The position numbers were made by a program, and so were the translations under genes. Below are positions 1 through 11,449 of a stretch of DNA of 64,000 nt, piece by piece (positions within the stretch are counted from its first letter, which is position 1; each line of letters starts with the position of its first letter). The notes under the pieces were generated by a model, which made no database searches, had not been told where the DNA came from, and worked only from the letters and a program-made list of their open reading frames with translations. Origin of the DNA: Mytilisepta virgata (Eukaryota > Mollusca > Bivalvia > Mytilida > Mytilidae); assembly GCA_028015205.1 (NCBI GenBank), contig CM051520.1, positions 32,789,528 through 32,853,527 of the forward strand, written 5' to 3'.

Positions 1-264
1 TCATCGGAAGTAGGCTTTATACTATTACAATATAACGGAATTAACCTTTTTTTTTTGGAGTAAAAAGAGTATTAGGAAGAAAGTAAGAACGGAGATCCCA
101 ATGTTTCTTTGTACATGTATTTTCTAAACTTATTTAATGAAAATATATTTCAATTTCTTTTTAGCTGCTTGAATATGTTCTATTCACATATATTATACTT
201 TTAAGATTTTGTCTCTCTATTTGTCTATATTAAAGAAACCGATCCATATAATGCTATATGGGCC

Positions 265-318
265 GATGGGCGGAGCTTAATTATTATGTGGACTGATGGG
301 CGGAGCTTAATTATTATT
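265..318. repeat. Short tandem duplication, 30-bp period
   Basis: The motif GATGGGCGGAGCTTAATTAT occurs twice, starting at 265 and 295. The two copies lie just upstream of a hairpin element and may belong to its flank. No coding sequence is seen here. Confidence 0.7.
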
Positions 319-361
319 ATAAGTTTTGGAACGTTTCGCATTGAAATAAGTATAATATAGG

Positions 362-520
362 TAATAGTTCATTGAACTGAAGGTCAAATGGCAGTATATG
401 GACCGGTAGGTCACCCTAAAAAATTATATAGACCTCAGCTGCGCTTCGGTCCATATAATTTTTGAGGGACGACCTACCGGTCCATATACTGCCACATGAC
501 CCTCAGTACAATGAACTATT
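362..520. mobile_element. Hairpin (foldback) MITE-like element
   Basis: Two arms of about 70 bp are inverted complements with a few mismatches. The left arm (362-432) includes GGCAGTATATGGACCGGTAG and the right arm (450-520) carries its complement. The loop is short and GC-rich with CTCAGCTGCGCTTCGG. This architecture of long arms around a C/G-rich loop recurs at 17.3, 18.2 and 44.7 kb. No transposase is present, so it would be non-autonomous if mobile. Confidence 0.7.
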
Positions 521-545
521 TGCTAAATGTGTGTGCGTCTTCCTT

Positions 546-577
<32 letters not shown>

Positions 578-591
578 TTATATCAGAGATG

Positions 592-925
592 GATGGATTA
601 TTGTTTAACGCCCAGCTGCAATTATTACATGCATATTAAGACGAGAACATGTGATATGAATATGAACCCTTTGTACTAGACCGACACGCTGAGCAAAGTT
701 TTTGTTAGCTCACGAGGTAATAGTCTGCATGAAGATATATCACCCCAACTGGTCACATTATACTGATTCCAAGGCGACTAGTCTTTGCTGTTACTCCTAG
801 ATGCCGCGTGCTTAGCAGAGAAGCAGCAAACACCAATTTTAATGTCTTTGCCTTCAATCGATCCAGTGAACTTCCGCACTCGAGGCGATTAGTACGCTAC
901 CATGAGACTACCGAGGCGGTTTTAT
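592..925 (-). mobile_element. tRNA-derived SINE, family A, minus-strand copy
   Basis: Read on the minus strand this copy matches the SINE at 1120-1495: a tRNA-like head near 925, a middle segment with GCACGCGGCATCTAGGAGTA, and a tail of TCCA repeats at 592. It is more diverged than the 1120 copy. With that copy it forms an inverted pair about 200 bp apart. No clear target-site duplication was found. Confidence 0.75.
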
Positions 926-1119
926 ATAAGGGAATAATGCATTAACTGTTGATGAAAACAAAGCACGATGAACTTTGAAATTGGATGAAAAAAATCAAAA
1001 TTTTCAAAAAGTTTGGAAAAAAATTATATCGCTCAGAATCCTATACGGTCTACAATGTTCCTTAAATGGCATTTCAAATTTAGAAGATAGACAAGTACAT
1101 GTATCACCAAATGTGTCTG

Positions 1120-1495
1120 ACCGCCTCGATCGGTGGTATCGTGGTAGCGTGCTCGCCTCGAGTGCGGAAGGTGGCGGGTTCAATCCCCGGTCGGGTCAAA
1201 CCAAAGACATTAAAATTGATATTTGCTGCTTCTCCGCCAAGCACGCGGCATCTAGGAGTAAGGGCAAAGACCTACTGGTCGGTTCGGAGTCAGTATAATG
1301 TGTCCGAATTGGGTGATACATCTTCCTGCGGACAGTTACCTTGTGAGCTAGCACATTAAAAATTCGGCTCAGCGTGTCGATCTAGTACAAACTGAAAGCA
1401 CGGATCATATTCATTATCATATCAACATGTTCTCGTCCTGATATGCACCTGGCTGCCACTGGACGTTAAACAACAATTCATCCATCCATCCATCC
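1120..1495 (+). mobile_element. tRNA-derived SINE, family A, with target-site duplication
   Basis: The 5' part is tRNA-like, with an A-box-like TGGTAGCGTGC and a B-box-like GGTTCAATCCC near 1178, as expected for RNA polymerase III transcription. The body contains CCGCCAAGCACGCGGCATCT and the 3' end is a TCCA simple repeat. The sequence AAATGTGTCTG flanks the body on both sides (1109-1119 and 1496-1506), a perfect 11-bp target-site duplication, extendable to 13 bp. Related copies occur at 592-925, 47505-47790 and 59335-59673. The overlapping ORFs are not genes. Confidence 0.85.
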
Positions 1496-1506
1496 AAATG
1501 TGTCTG

Positions 1507-2819
1507 TGAATAGCTACTGCACTATGTCTGTAGCAAAAACAAAAAATTAATTAAAAACAAAAATAAAAATAATTAAAGGAGACAAAGAAAGGGAATATAT
1601 ATATATGTAATAAGAAATAAATGGATGATATATCCTATCTTTGGTTTACTGACATGTTAATTAATAAATACAAATAGGAACAACATTAAACCAATGGAAA
1701 TTCCCAAACCGTAATTCGAATAACTGATTAACTTTTTTTATATAAAATCAATTGACATAATTACCTAGTAATTAATGACAAAAAGGTTGTACGTTTAATA
1801 AAAGTTCCCACGCCAATATCAGGGCCAGCATTTATCTTTAAACTAATTATATTCATAAATTCAAAATATATCTATGGAAATTCTTTAGACTGTCTAAATG
1901 CATAAGTGGAAACCTTCAGATACAGATATTAATCTTATCTAAAATCTGTCGATACTGTTGAATATAAAAATCCCTTAACTACTATAATTATTACGAAACG
2001 GAGGCACTATATTTGTATTTTCTTGTGCTATTGGGCTTTATAACGGTCAAAGCGGTTTTTTTTTTTAGAAAATGACATCGGGAGCTTACGATACCATTCG
2101 TAGATTTAGTAACACCAGTGAATCAAATGTGGATTAACAAATCCTAAAGACTTATAAAACGATTTCTCTTCTATTAGCGAAACCTTGTTACAATAGTACA
2201 TCTTCTCTTATAACAACAAAATGGATAACAGGAAAGGTCAACAATGACATATCAACAGAAAACTCCGGACAAACATGAAATAGCACAAAACACAAACATA
2301 AACACAACAGACATTCAAGATAGGCTGACTTGGTACAGACATTTGAACGTGGTGGAGCAACGCTTATCCAAGCGCGTATCCCAAATGAACACCAGTCCTA
2401 CAGATGTCACGACCGTAGAATTTTATATTATCACCGGCTTGAAATAAATGTCAGCTGTTGATTGTAACGTCGATTAAAAATTAATGCGGCCGTCTTGTTT
2501 AAAATGTCTTCCTTGTATTCTCTATGCTTTTTTAAATACGTACTTTGCTAAAGACAGAGGAGGAAAAATGATTTCCAGTGACGTCAAAGCGATTATAACG
2601 TAAAACATACCATTTCGAGGAAAAATTCATGTAACGCCATACGACCCATTTTTTAATAAGAATTAAATAAAAACACAAAACTCTGAGGCTGTTACCATAG
2701 GTAGCATCCTCTATATGGAAAGGAGAACATTACCATGAATCGATATGAGTGAAGAAAATATATCGATCTTGTTAATGAATATTTGTTTTCGCTGAGTAAA
2801 AAGTAAATAGGGATGAAGG
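1507..2819. other. AT-rich non-genic stretch
   Basis: No supported gene. A short reading frame at 2244-2447 follows GGATAACA and resembles, only loosely, a segment near 54034-54138 that also follows GGATAAC and encodes an Asn/Thr-rich peptide starting MAYQ or MTYQ. The similarity may reflect fragments of one retroelement, but this is too weak to annotate as coding. Confidence 0.4.
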
Positions 2820-2825
2820 GAAATC

Positions 2826-3804
2826 TATGGCACGCCGTATTTATATTTATTCCGTTTTGAAGATATCTTATATAATTTATAAGATATCTTATATAATTTA
2901 TAAGATATCTTATATAATTTATAAGATATCTTATATAATTGGGTTTTTATAAGATATCTTATAAATTATATAAGATATCTTATAAACTTTATAAGATATC
3001 TTATAAATTATATAAGATATCTTATAAAGTTTATAAGATATCTTATATAGTTTATAAGATATCTTATAAACAAACGTTATATAAGATATCTTATATAGTT
3101 TATAAGATATCTTATATAGTTTATAAGATATCTTATATAGTTTATAAGATATCTTATATAATTTAGGAGATATCTAATATAATTCTTTTTATAAGATATC
3201 TTATATAATTTATAAGATATCTCATAAACTTTATAAGATATCTTATATATTATATAAGATATCTTATATATTATATAAGATATCTTATAAAGTTTATGAG
3301 ATATCTTATAAATTATATAAGATATCTTATAAAAAGATATGGCACGCCGTATTTATATTTATTCAACTTTATAAGATATCTCATATACTTTATAAGATAT
3401 CTCATAAAGTTTATAAGATATCTTATAAAGTTTATAAGATATCTTATAAAGTTTATAAGATATCTTATATAATTTATAAGATATCTTATATATTTTATGA
3501 GATATCTTATAAAGAAAAGTTTATAAAATATCTCATAAACTTTATAAGATATCTTATAAACTTTATAAGATATCTTATAAAGTTTATGAGATATCTTATA
3601 TACTTTATAAGATATCTTATAAACTTTTCTTTATAAGATATCTCATAAAATATATAAGATATCTTATAAATTATATAAGATATCTTATAAACTTTATAAG
3701 ATATCTTATAAACTTTATAAGATATCTTATAAAGTTTATGAGATATCTTATAAAGTATATGAGATATCTTGAACGTTGAATAAATATAAATACGGCGTGC
3801 CATA
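2826..3804. mobile_element. Foldback element made of GATATC palindrome units
   Basis: The termini are inverted: TATGGCACGCCGTATTTATA at 2826 and its complement ending at 3804. A 6-bp direct repeat GAAATC abuts both ends (2820-2825 and 3805-3810), a candidate target-site duplication. The interior is an array of palindromic units close to TATAAGATATCTTATA, separated by short variable A/T spacers, several dozen in all. A second copy of the terminal motif lies inside at about 3338-3366, so the element looks partly duplicated or nested. The repetitive Tyr-Lys-Ile-Ser reading frames here are artefacts of the repeat. A degenerate relative is at 10463-10843. Confidence 0.85.
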
Positions 3805-4099
3805 GAAATCATTTCTGAGACGACGACAGGCGACACTTACACATTAAATCTGGCGGGTGGTGGTGAAACTTTTAGTCGAAGCGGGGGTTTCCTCTTTGTA
3901 TTTTAAGGTGTCTCATAGAAGCTCACCCTGCATCGTTGAATTTTTATATAAAGATTCTGATATGGCGACTACCAGTCATGTGAAAGATGCCTCGCCGATT
4001 TTCGTTATATTTTTATTGGATCTAGACACTCTTAGGACAAAAACATTGGCTTGATAATATGAAGCGTTTAGATGAACACGATGAACTTATAAAGGAGAT

Positions 4100-4640
4100 T
4101 TATAATCAAGGCCAGGGACACAAATGACATGCATAAACAGTATAAAGTAAAAACAATTCAATCAACAAAATCAAGTAATTCATTATATGATATTCAGACT
4201 ACAAATATCGTGGAAATATTCCCTATAGACGCAATATAACTTTTTCCCCTTGTTATTGTTACTCTTCGGTCGCCAAAAATATTCAAAACCAGCTAACTTA
4301 TATAATACTATATAAAAACTCCTCTGCACGACCAAATTCAATTTTGGTTCTGGTAAATAAATAAACAAACAAGGACAAATGATTGCATTAAAATACAATT
4401 ACTCTGGACCCACAATTCCGTATAAATATCAGCGTGCAGCACATTATCGTCTGCTTTATGTTCTTTTATCGTCTGCAATTTCAAAGAAAATTTAAACCGT
4501 CTGGTTGATGACTGTTTCGGTTTAACGACTGTTTGCACTGCATTTATGATATTTATACAAGTAGAATTTTTACTGGATTGTTTGGTCAATTTACTTTAGA
4601 TACAATTTCTATGTTATGAAGGAAATCTGAAAATGGTTAT
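4100..4640. repeat. Dispersed repeat R1, continuous copy
   Basis: This segment is colinear with scattered pieces at 11340-11450, 12827-13254 and 14985-15170. Shared anchors include ACTACAAATAT near 4200, a CGCCAAAA motif near 4272 and GTCTGCTTTATGTTCT near 4450. It therefore represents the pre-insertion state of the interrupted copy downstream. No protein is recognisable. Confidence 0.6.
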
Positions 4641-4689
4641 CGATAATAGATATTGTAAAATTTCATTTTATGAAAACTAAAGAGTATCT

Positions 4690-4890
4690 CCCTCGTGCAT
4701 AGCTGTGTCCTTAGATTGTTTTGGCTTTAGCCCTTTTAGTCATTTTGGAGTTTTTAAATTTGCTCTTCAACTTTTTTGAAATATTGTTTTGGTTTTTAAC
4801 ATTTTAGGCCTTGAGCACAACTGATGAGTTGTAAATTGACAATGTGCACATCTTGTACATGCATCAAAATTGGTATCAACGAATGTATTT
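4690..4890 (+). repeat. Dispersed repeat R2 (TTGAGCACAACTGATGAG family)
   Basis: The diagnostic core is CCTTGAGCACAACTGATGAG followed by a segment ending ATGCATCAAAATTGGTAT. Inverted and direct relatives occur at 6715-6835 (minus) and 45725-45910 (plus, more diverged). This core resembles a repeat abundant in mussel genomes and is likely part of a retroelement 3' region; that identification is from memory and unverified. Confidence 0.6.
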
Positions 4891-4894
4891 TGTA

Positions 4895-6710
4895 TATAAA
4901 ATTATATATATGTAGTTTTCTTTCATATTTCATATCAATTTTTTCGGTCTTCAGAACAAAGGATGAGTAGTTATTTCGACAAAAAAATAGTTACCACTCT
5001 CGAGCATTCCATTTGGTGTCAGCAAATACTGCAGATGATACAGCTGCACTTTTGATACAATGTACAGTTATCTAATAATAGGACTGGTGTGGATTTCAGC
5101 GAACGACATTTCAGCGAATTTATAGGAAATCTCAGAGCAAAAAATAGTTATTATAGGGTTACAGGTTTCCGTACTTATACCTTTATTAATCCTTAAAATG
5201 ATCCCACCGAAATATCCACTGTACCATTTTGTCTGTCGAAATTTCCATTGACGTATGATCAAATTCCGATGAAATTTGTTCAACTAACAGAAATTGATAA
5301 TTTAAATAATTATCCAGAGCATTTAATTCGTATAGTTGATACGTTAGAGTATAGACTGGAGAAATCCTTGATTCTCAAGAAATTACTAATATATATATTT
5401 TATGCATTTGTGAAGACAGCTTATGCTTCGTTCACATGTCTATGTCTTGTTTCAGTCTCTGATGTTTGTTATGTGTTTCTGTTCTTTTTGTAATAACTTT
5501 GTATTATAACTTCTTGTTACTTTATACATGAATTTGTCTTTCTGTTTCAATTTTTTTTTTTTTTGCGGAATTTCTCCTCAAAATCTTGTCTCTATGGCAC
5601 TCCTTTGCTAATTTTCAGTTTTGTTCTTTAATGATTTACGTCATTGTTCCATATTCTCACTTTTTAGACCTAAAATTTTGTGCTAGAAATCCTATAATTA
5701 AAACCCTTTCGGTATATCTAGTTGTGGTGCACATGGAATGGTCAACATTAAATGAACACTTTAAACGAATTACTTGGATATACTGAACACTGTAAACAAA
5801 TTACTTAATGAAGTCAACTCTGCACATTTTTAATTATTTGTTTTAAGCAATTTTATCAATCCCATGCGTATGGATTGTATTTGTTTTAGGTAATGAAAAC
5901 AACTTCAGAAAAAATTGAACAACTTGTGCGATTTTATAAGCCTACGCTTTTTGCATTGTATTTCGATTGAAAGCAAACGTACCTGGGGATTGTTGCTTCA
6001 ACTTTACATTGGCTTTAAATCGATAGAAAATGACAAGAGAGAAACTTTAATTTTATTTCTTTATAATCTCACGCCCATAACTAAATTCCATGTAGAGCAC
6101 TATGGAGTTTGAACAAAGTGTTTAATTTGATAGACTGAAATTTTGCAGACACAATTTGTAAAAACATTGACAAGAAAAGCAATTCCAGTTTCAATGGATT
6201 ACTTAGGAAATTCTGAGGCATAACACTATCGTCATAAATGCATTAAACAATTAAACGTACTTAATCTTATTATTCAATTAGACAGGAGGAAATAAGTTTT
6301 CTCGTAATTCGTGTTAGCGATGAGGATAATTACTGTCAACAGGGCGCTTTTTTATCAATGTTCCAAACGATGTATTTTAAAATATTAAAGTGAACAAGAT
6401 TTCTCAAGTCACGTTTCATTATGTGATTATGTGACGTAAAGTCATGCTGCGCTATAGATTTTTAGTGGGTTATTTTTGAACGCAATTATAATAAAGAAAT
6501 ATTTATTATAAGGGTATTTTTAGGTGAATTTTTAAAAGAACACCTGTCTGAACAATTCTATGAATTAAACAACCTAAAGTGACGTGTGTTAGACAATATC
6601 TTAATGATGACTGATACAGTTGAGGTTATTTATTTTCAGTTCGTCACATCTTCATTAAACTGACCTTATAGGATACTGTCAACACCTGTTAACATCCTTT
6701 TTAAAGTACA
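4895..6710. other. Non-genic stretch
   Basis: AT-rich sequence with short uninformative reading frames. I see no splice-supported exon, conserved protein motif or RNA gene here. Confidence 0.4.
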
Positions 6711-6714
6711 ATTC

Positions 6715-6835
6715 TTTGATACAAATTTTGATGCACAAGATGTGTACATTTCGTCGATTAACCACTCATCAGTTGTGCTCAAGGCATAAAATGTTGAAAT
6801 CCAAAACAATAGTCCAAAAGGTTGAAGAACAATTA
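6715..6835 (-). repeat. Dispersed repeat R2, inverted copy
   Basis: On the minus strand it reads CCTTGAGCACAACTGATGAG and ends in a segment like GCATCAAAATTTGTATC, matching the copy at 4690-4890. The two form an inverted pair about 1.8 kb apart. Confidence 0.6.
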
Positions 6836-7455
6836 GATACTTAATAAATGTGATTCTTTACTCTGCAAAAAGGTTATAAATGTAGTAAATATAGTAACCG
6901 TAAAGCATTTTTACGTAAAATCTTAATTTTGGTTAAACATGAGTATTTGGTGATGGAAAAAATGATTTTCGAAAGATATAATAACCACCATTCTATGTTT
7001 TTATATGGCAACGAATATGAGAAAATTACGCTACCTCATACCACAATTGTATGTGTTAGTTTATTATTTTTTGTTTTACGTTTATGCTCATAAATTTAAT
7101 ATTTCAAAAACTGATAGAAAACCAAATTGATAATCTGAGTGACAGTAATAAAATATATATCAAAAATATATAAAAAACAATCCAGGCAGGGATTTTTATC
7201 TAAGCTATGATAAACCATAATGTCGTGTCAGTTGAAGACATAAAAAAGATACCTACAGAATTGAGAGTGTAAATTTTGTACCAATAAAGTTGAAGATGAG
7301 AAACACTTTATTTTAGTTTGCTCTCAATATAGCGAACTTAGAGAAGACTGTTTTAATAAACTGTTCAAACATCATCCTTACTTTTTTTGTCTGGATGATA
7401 TAAACAAACTGAATATTATACTAAATCCTACTTCTTATGGTCTGGTTAAAACAAA

Positions 7456-7566
7456 TGGGCCCGTATGCATAAAACTTCTTAACTTAAGTCTTTCTTAAAC
7501 TAAAATTTGCTAAGAATTGTCTTAGCTAAGAAATTACTTAAGTCATATGCACAAAGCTACTTAAGG
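7456..7566. repeat. Imperfect hairpin with CTTAAGT terminal motifs
   Basis: GGGCCCGTATGCATAAAACT at the left is partly complementary to a right segment with ACTTAAGTCATATGCACAAA. A related end lies at about 10340-10445. It resembles short degenerate hairpin repeats found in bivalve introns. The stretch 7570-8750 that follows shows nothing further I can support. Confidence 0.45.
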
Positions 7567-8750
7567 ATGATCGCTTGTCTAATAAAAAATAAATAGGATT
7601 TGAAATAGGTGTTTTAGTTTGAGAGAACATATGAATAGTAAACAAATAAGCAAGAAAAAATAGAGGTTCATATGCTCGTTTTAGAGCTATAAGGCCTTGA
7701 AAATTTGCAGGAAATGGGTTTTCTCTGGATTTTTCATTGTCTTTGCATTGAAAACTTCAGTTTCTCAAAGATGTATGACAAAATAAAAAGGATTTCATAA
7801 AATTTTGTCAAATACCATTTTAAGGTATAATTGATTGAATTATAAAAGAAAAAGTTGGGGTTCGTGGGCAAAAAATTTCATGTTTAAGAAATGGATAAAA
7901 CCCGACGATTCCGAAAATACTGACAAAAAGTCCAAAACATGTCCAGCGAGCATCCTTAAAAGTTTTTATTTAATTAAGAAAAACGGAAGTATACATTATA
8001 TCGGAAACTCTCACTGTTTATCATATCAATCCACATTATTGAGTCGTTGTTTTTAAAATTGACAATGAATAACTTTTTGTTAATGGGTTAAATTAGGTCG
8101 GACGCGTTTGAATACTAACTTTGGTTAATATAATGTTACCACAAACAAAATTTTTTGTTTCATGTAATGCGTTCTCGATTGAAATGGTTTTCGCTCAAAT
8201 TATTCTTCCCAAAGTATGAAATTAAAATATCCGATGAAAAATTGATGGATATGTTTATATATCTATAAATTATAACGTTAAAGTTTGAATATTGAGTGAA
8301 AATTTTATGATAAATATTTTTCTAGAATATAAGCAATGATGTAATTGCCACTTTTAGTGGAACATTTAACTCTAATTACATACTTCGTAGAAAGAATATA
8401 AATAATTCGTGAAATAACTTTTTGAAAAGGGTAAGGAGTTTGAAAGTTTTGTGTCAAATATGTATTTTGATTACCAAAATGTGCCCCTAATCACGTATCC
8501 ATTGAAGAAATTGGCGGACAGAGAACCGAGATTTAGTAATAATGTATTTTTATTCTTTAGGAGGTGTCGTCTTATTGCATAGTTAGTGTCTATAAAGGTT
8601 CATATTGTATTGCAAATTTGTAAGACGTTTCACGAAGAAATCTGCCTTTATCATTGAGACATATTGAAATTTTTAATTTCAGACACTTTTTATATTCATA
8701 TATTGTAAAGTTCCATATTAATCACGATCTACATTCATGCCATTTTGATT

Positions 8751-9137
8751 TATAATTTGGCCATACCAAATTGATCTTTCGTTCTTTGGATTTCGCCGCT
8801 CTAATTTTTGGACTATGTAAATTTTAATAAAAATAATTTTGCCGCTTCATTTTGCAAAAATTCTGAAAATAAGCCCCAATTCTTCATTTTTCAAGAAATT
8901 AAATTTCTTCGCCCGCTCCTAAAATTTTGTAAAAATTTAAATTTTTTCCCCATTTTTGCAACATTTTAGTTTTAAAAAATGTGTGCCGCACGTAAATTTG
9001 ATCTTCGACCGAAAAAACTAGTCCTCAATGGAAAAAAAATTTTTAAAAATTAAGATTTCGCCCGCTCGGGCGCCTATTTTTACCATCCAAAAATCCAAAG
9101 AACTTGAAATAAATTTGGTATGGCCTAAATTGTAATT
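8751..9137. mobile_element. MITE with ~40-bp terminal inverted repeats
   Basis: The left end (about 8751-8800, with GGCCATACCAAATTGATC and TTCTTTGGATTT) is the inverted complement of the right end (about 9085-9137, with AATCCAAAGAACTTG and TTTGGTATGGCC). Between them are repeats of an A/T tract with CGCCCGCTC. No coding capacity is evident. Confidence 0.7.
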
Positions 9138-9729
9138 TTTTTACAAACACGGTTCTTTTACGGCACCTAGTTCTATGTTGTAACATGTGTAACTTTTTGT
9201 AAGTATCTATAGAGTTATCAGTAATGACATTTTGGAAAACCCCGCATGAAAAAAATCTCAGAGCTATCAGAACTAGCAAATCCGTTCACTTCTAATGGCA
9301 CTTCTATCTGCAATCGTATCGAGCGACGTTGAGCAATATTGCGAAATCACTTACATGACTGATGAGTAAGAATTATACGGATGTAATTCATAAAATGCAA
9401 AAAATTCATACGTGTCATAATAGTATGTACTTTTTAATAAGACATCACATGTGTAAATATAATTATTTTAAATATATAGTGAGTAGGTTTTAACAAATTT
9501 ACGAGAGCCTATTATTACAAATTTATCTTATTTTATTTGTTTTAAATTTTAGCGCATGTTAAATGTGCATTAGCGGCTATAACTTTATGCAAGTGAGGCA
9601 AAAAGAAAATACATGTATAGTATGAATAAGCAAATTATAAATTTCTTAAAATACGACTCCCATGTTTAAATTAAGTATTCATAGATAGAGAAAAAAAAAG
9701 GGGAAAGGGATAATTTAAAAACTAGAAGG

Positions 9730-10255
9730 CACATCCACTGATAAAGTTTCAATGATGCACTATGCTTAGTTCTAAAGAAATGAACCTAAACGCAAAACAT
9801 AACAAGAGTCGCTCAAGCGTAAAATGTAGGTCATAATGACCCAATTAATGTATGACTGCTCAGTACTACCCAAAGCACATCCGCTGATGAATTTTCTTTG
9901 ATACACTATGCTTAGTTTCAAAGAAAGCAATATAAATGAAAAACCTAACCAGAGTCGCTCAAGCATAAAATGTAGGTCATAATGACCCAATTATAGTATG
10001 ACTACTCATTACTACCCAAGGCAGATCCACTGATAAAGTTTCATTGATACACAATGCACAGTTCCAAAGAAAGGGACCGAAACCCAAAACTTAACCAGAT
10101 TCGCTTAAGCATAAAATGTCACATCCGCTGATGACGTTTCATTGATACACTTTGCTTAGTTCCAAAGAAATGAACATAAACTTAACAACATATTTCGGAC
10201 GGACGGACAATAGTAACTCTATATGCCCGATCCACATTCGTGGGCGGGGCATAAA
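9730..10255 (+). repeat. Four head-to-tail copies of a 146-bp repeat ending in a CGGACGGACGG motif
   Basis: Units start at 9730, 9876, 10022 and 10120, so the first two periods are exactly 146 bp and the third copy is shortened to 98 bp. Each begins CACATCC.CTGAT and includes a segment like TTGATACACTATGCTTAGTT. The block ends with CGGACGGACGGACAATAG and a GGGCGGGGCATAAAA tail. Partial relatives are near 11700-11810 and 63540-63610. Related sequences are common in bivalve genomes (recalled, not searched). Confidence 0.7.
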
Positions 10256-10462
10256 AAATATTACAAAATTTCGTGTCCCTTGCTTATACTGTAAGCATTA
10301 ATTTTTTCTATTTATTTTGGATATCTTAGAAATGTAAGATTTAATTGGTTTTGAGACGACTTAAGTCACCTCCATAGGTATCTTAGAATGAAGTCAAATC
10401 TTAAGCCTTTTCGCAACGTAAGTGATTTTATGCATATGACTTAAGTGAGTGGACGGTGTTTA

Positions 10463-10843
10463 AATAAAAAATATTTATAAGATATCTTATCTTCTAAAGT
10501 TTATAAGATATCTCATATAATATATAAGATATCTTATAAAGTATATGAGATATCTTATATAGTATATATATACTTTTTAAGATATCTTCTAAAGTTTATA
10601 AGATATCTCATATAATATAAAAGATATCTTATAAAAAAATTATATGAGATATTTTTTAAATTATATGCGATATCTTATATAGAATATGATATATCTTATA
10701 TAAATTATAAGACATCTCATATAATTTTCTTTATAAGATATCTTATAAACTTTAGAAGATATCTTATAAAGTATATAAGATATCTTATATATTATATGAG
10801 ATATCTTGAAGTTAGAATAAATAGTAAAACGGCTTGCCATAAC
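10463..10843. mobile_element. Degenerate relative of the GATATC palindrome element
   Basis: An array of ATAAGATATCTTATA-like units with several mutated copies is followed by TTAGAATAAATAGTAAAACG and GCTTGCCATA. The latter matches the right terminal repeat of the 2826-3804 element with substitutions. The left terminus is poorly preserved. This indicates a dispersed, older copy. Confidence 0.65.
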
Positions 10844-10979
10844 AAACTGTTTTGTTTTTATAATTTATATAGAAATAAAAAGATTGAATTGAATTGATGA
10901 TAACAAGCTCGTGTATGGGTTTATCTCAATACTTTTCATTGATTTTGAAAATGTGTTTTATGAAATATTTGTTCTTTCT

Positions 10980-11170
10980 GACCAAATATGTGTGTATTCA
11001 CTTTGAGAAAGAATGGTTATGGAATAACATGTCAAGATTTTTTTATATCCACGTCCGAATGAAAGATAACACAAATAAACATCTATGATCTTCAATAAGT
11101 GGGAAACCCTACTAAGTCTCAAACTTAGTATTGACTAATTGATTATAGTACTGTTCACAATACAGTGTAG
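10980..11170 (+). repeat. Dispersed repeat R3, copy 1
   Basis: Shares a colinear block with 16265-16470, including GATCTTCAAT.AGTGGGAAAC and AGTCTCA.ACTTAGTATTG. No protein is recognisable. It is adjacent to repeat R1 and may be part of a longer repeat family. Confidence 0.55.
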
Positions 11171-11449
11171 TTCCTGTGGGAAACTCTGTTCTGTCTAGCT
11201 TCTTTCTGCAATTTAGCAATTATCATATCAAGACACTGTTATACATTGAAAATTTTGAGCTTAAAGTTATAACATTGGCATGTTATCAATTAAGCGTTTG
11301 GGTGACCATAGTGAACCTATCAATGAAATTTCTAATCTATTCCAGGGGCATGAATAGCATGCATAAACAATACTTTGAAGTATAAAATCCAAATCAATAA
11401 TTAAAAAGTTCAATTAATTCATTATTTGACTACAAATATACGTAATACT

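Noticed and set aside
1120..1210. tRNA-like sequence that might be called a tRNA gene
   Set aside because: It continues into a SINE body with a TCCA tail and flanking duplication, and there is no convincing cloverleaf with a complete acceptor stem.
975..1359. Overlapping open frames of 86-107 codons
   Set aside because: They lie across a tRNA-derived SINE with a target-site duplication and have no protein motif.
2939..3836. Open frames encoding long Tyr-Lys-Ile-Ser repeats on both strands
   Set aside because: They are translations of the GATATC palindrome array. The same pattern appears on both strands because the unit is self-complementary.
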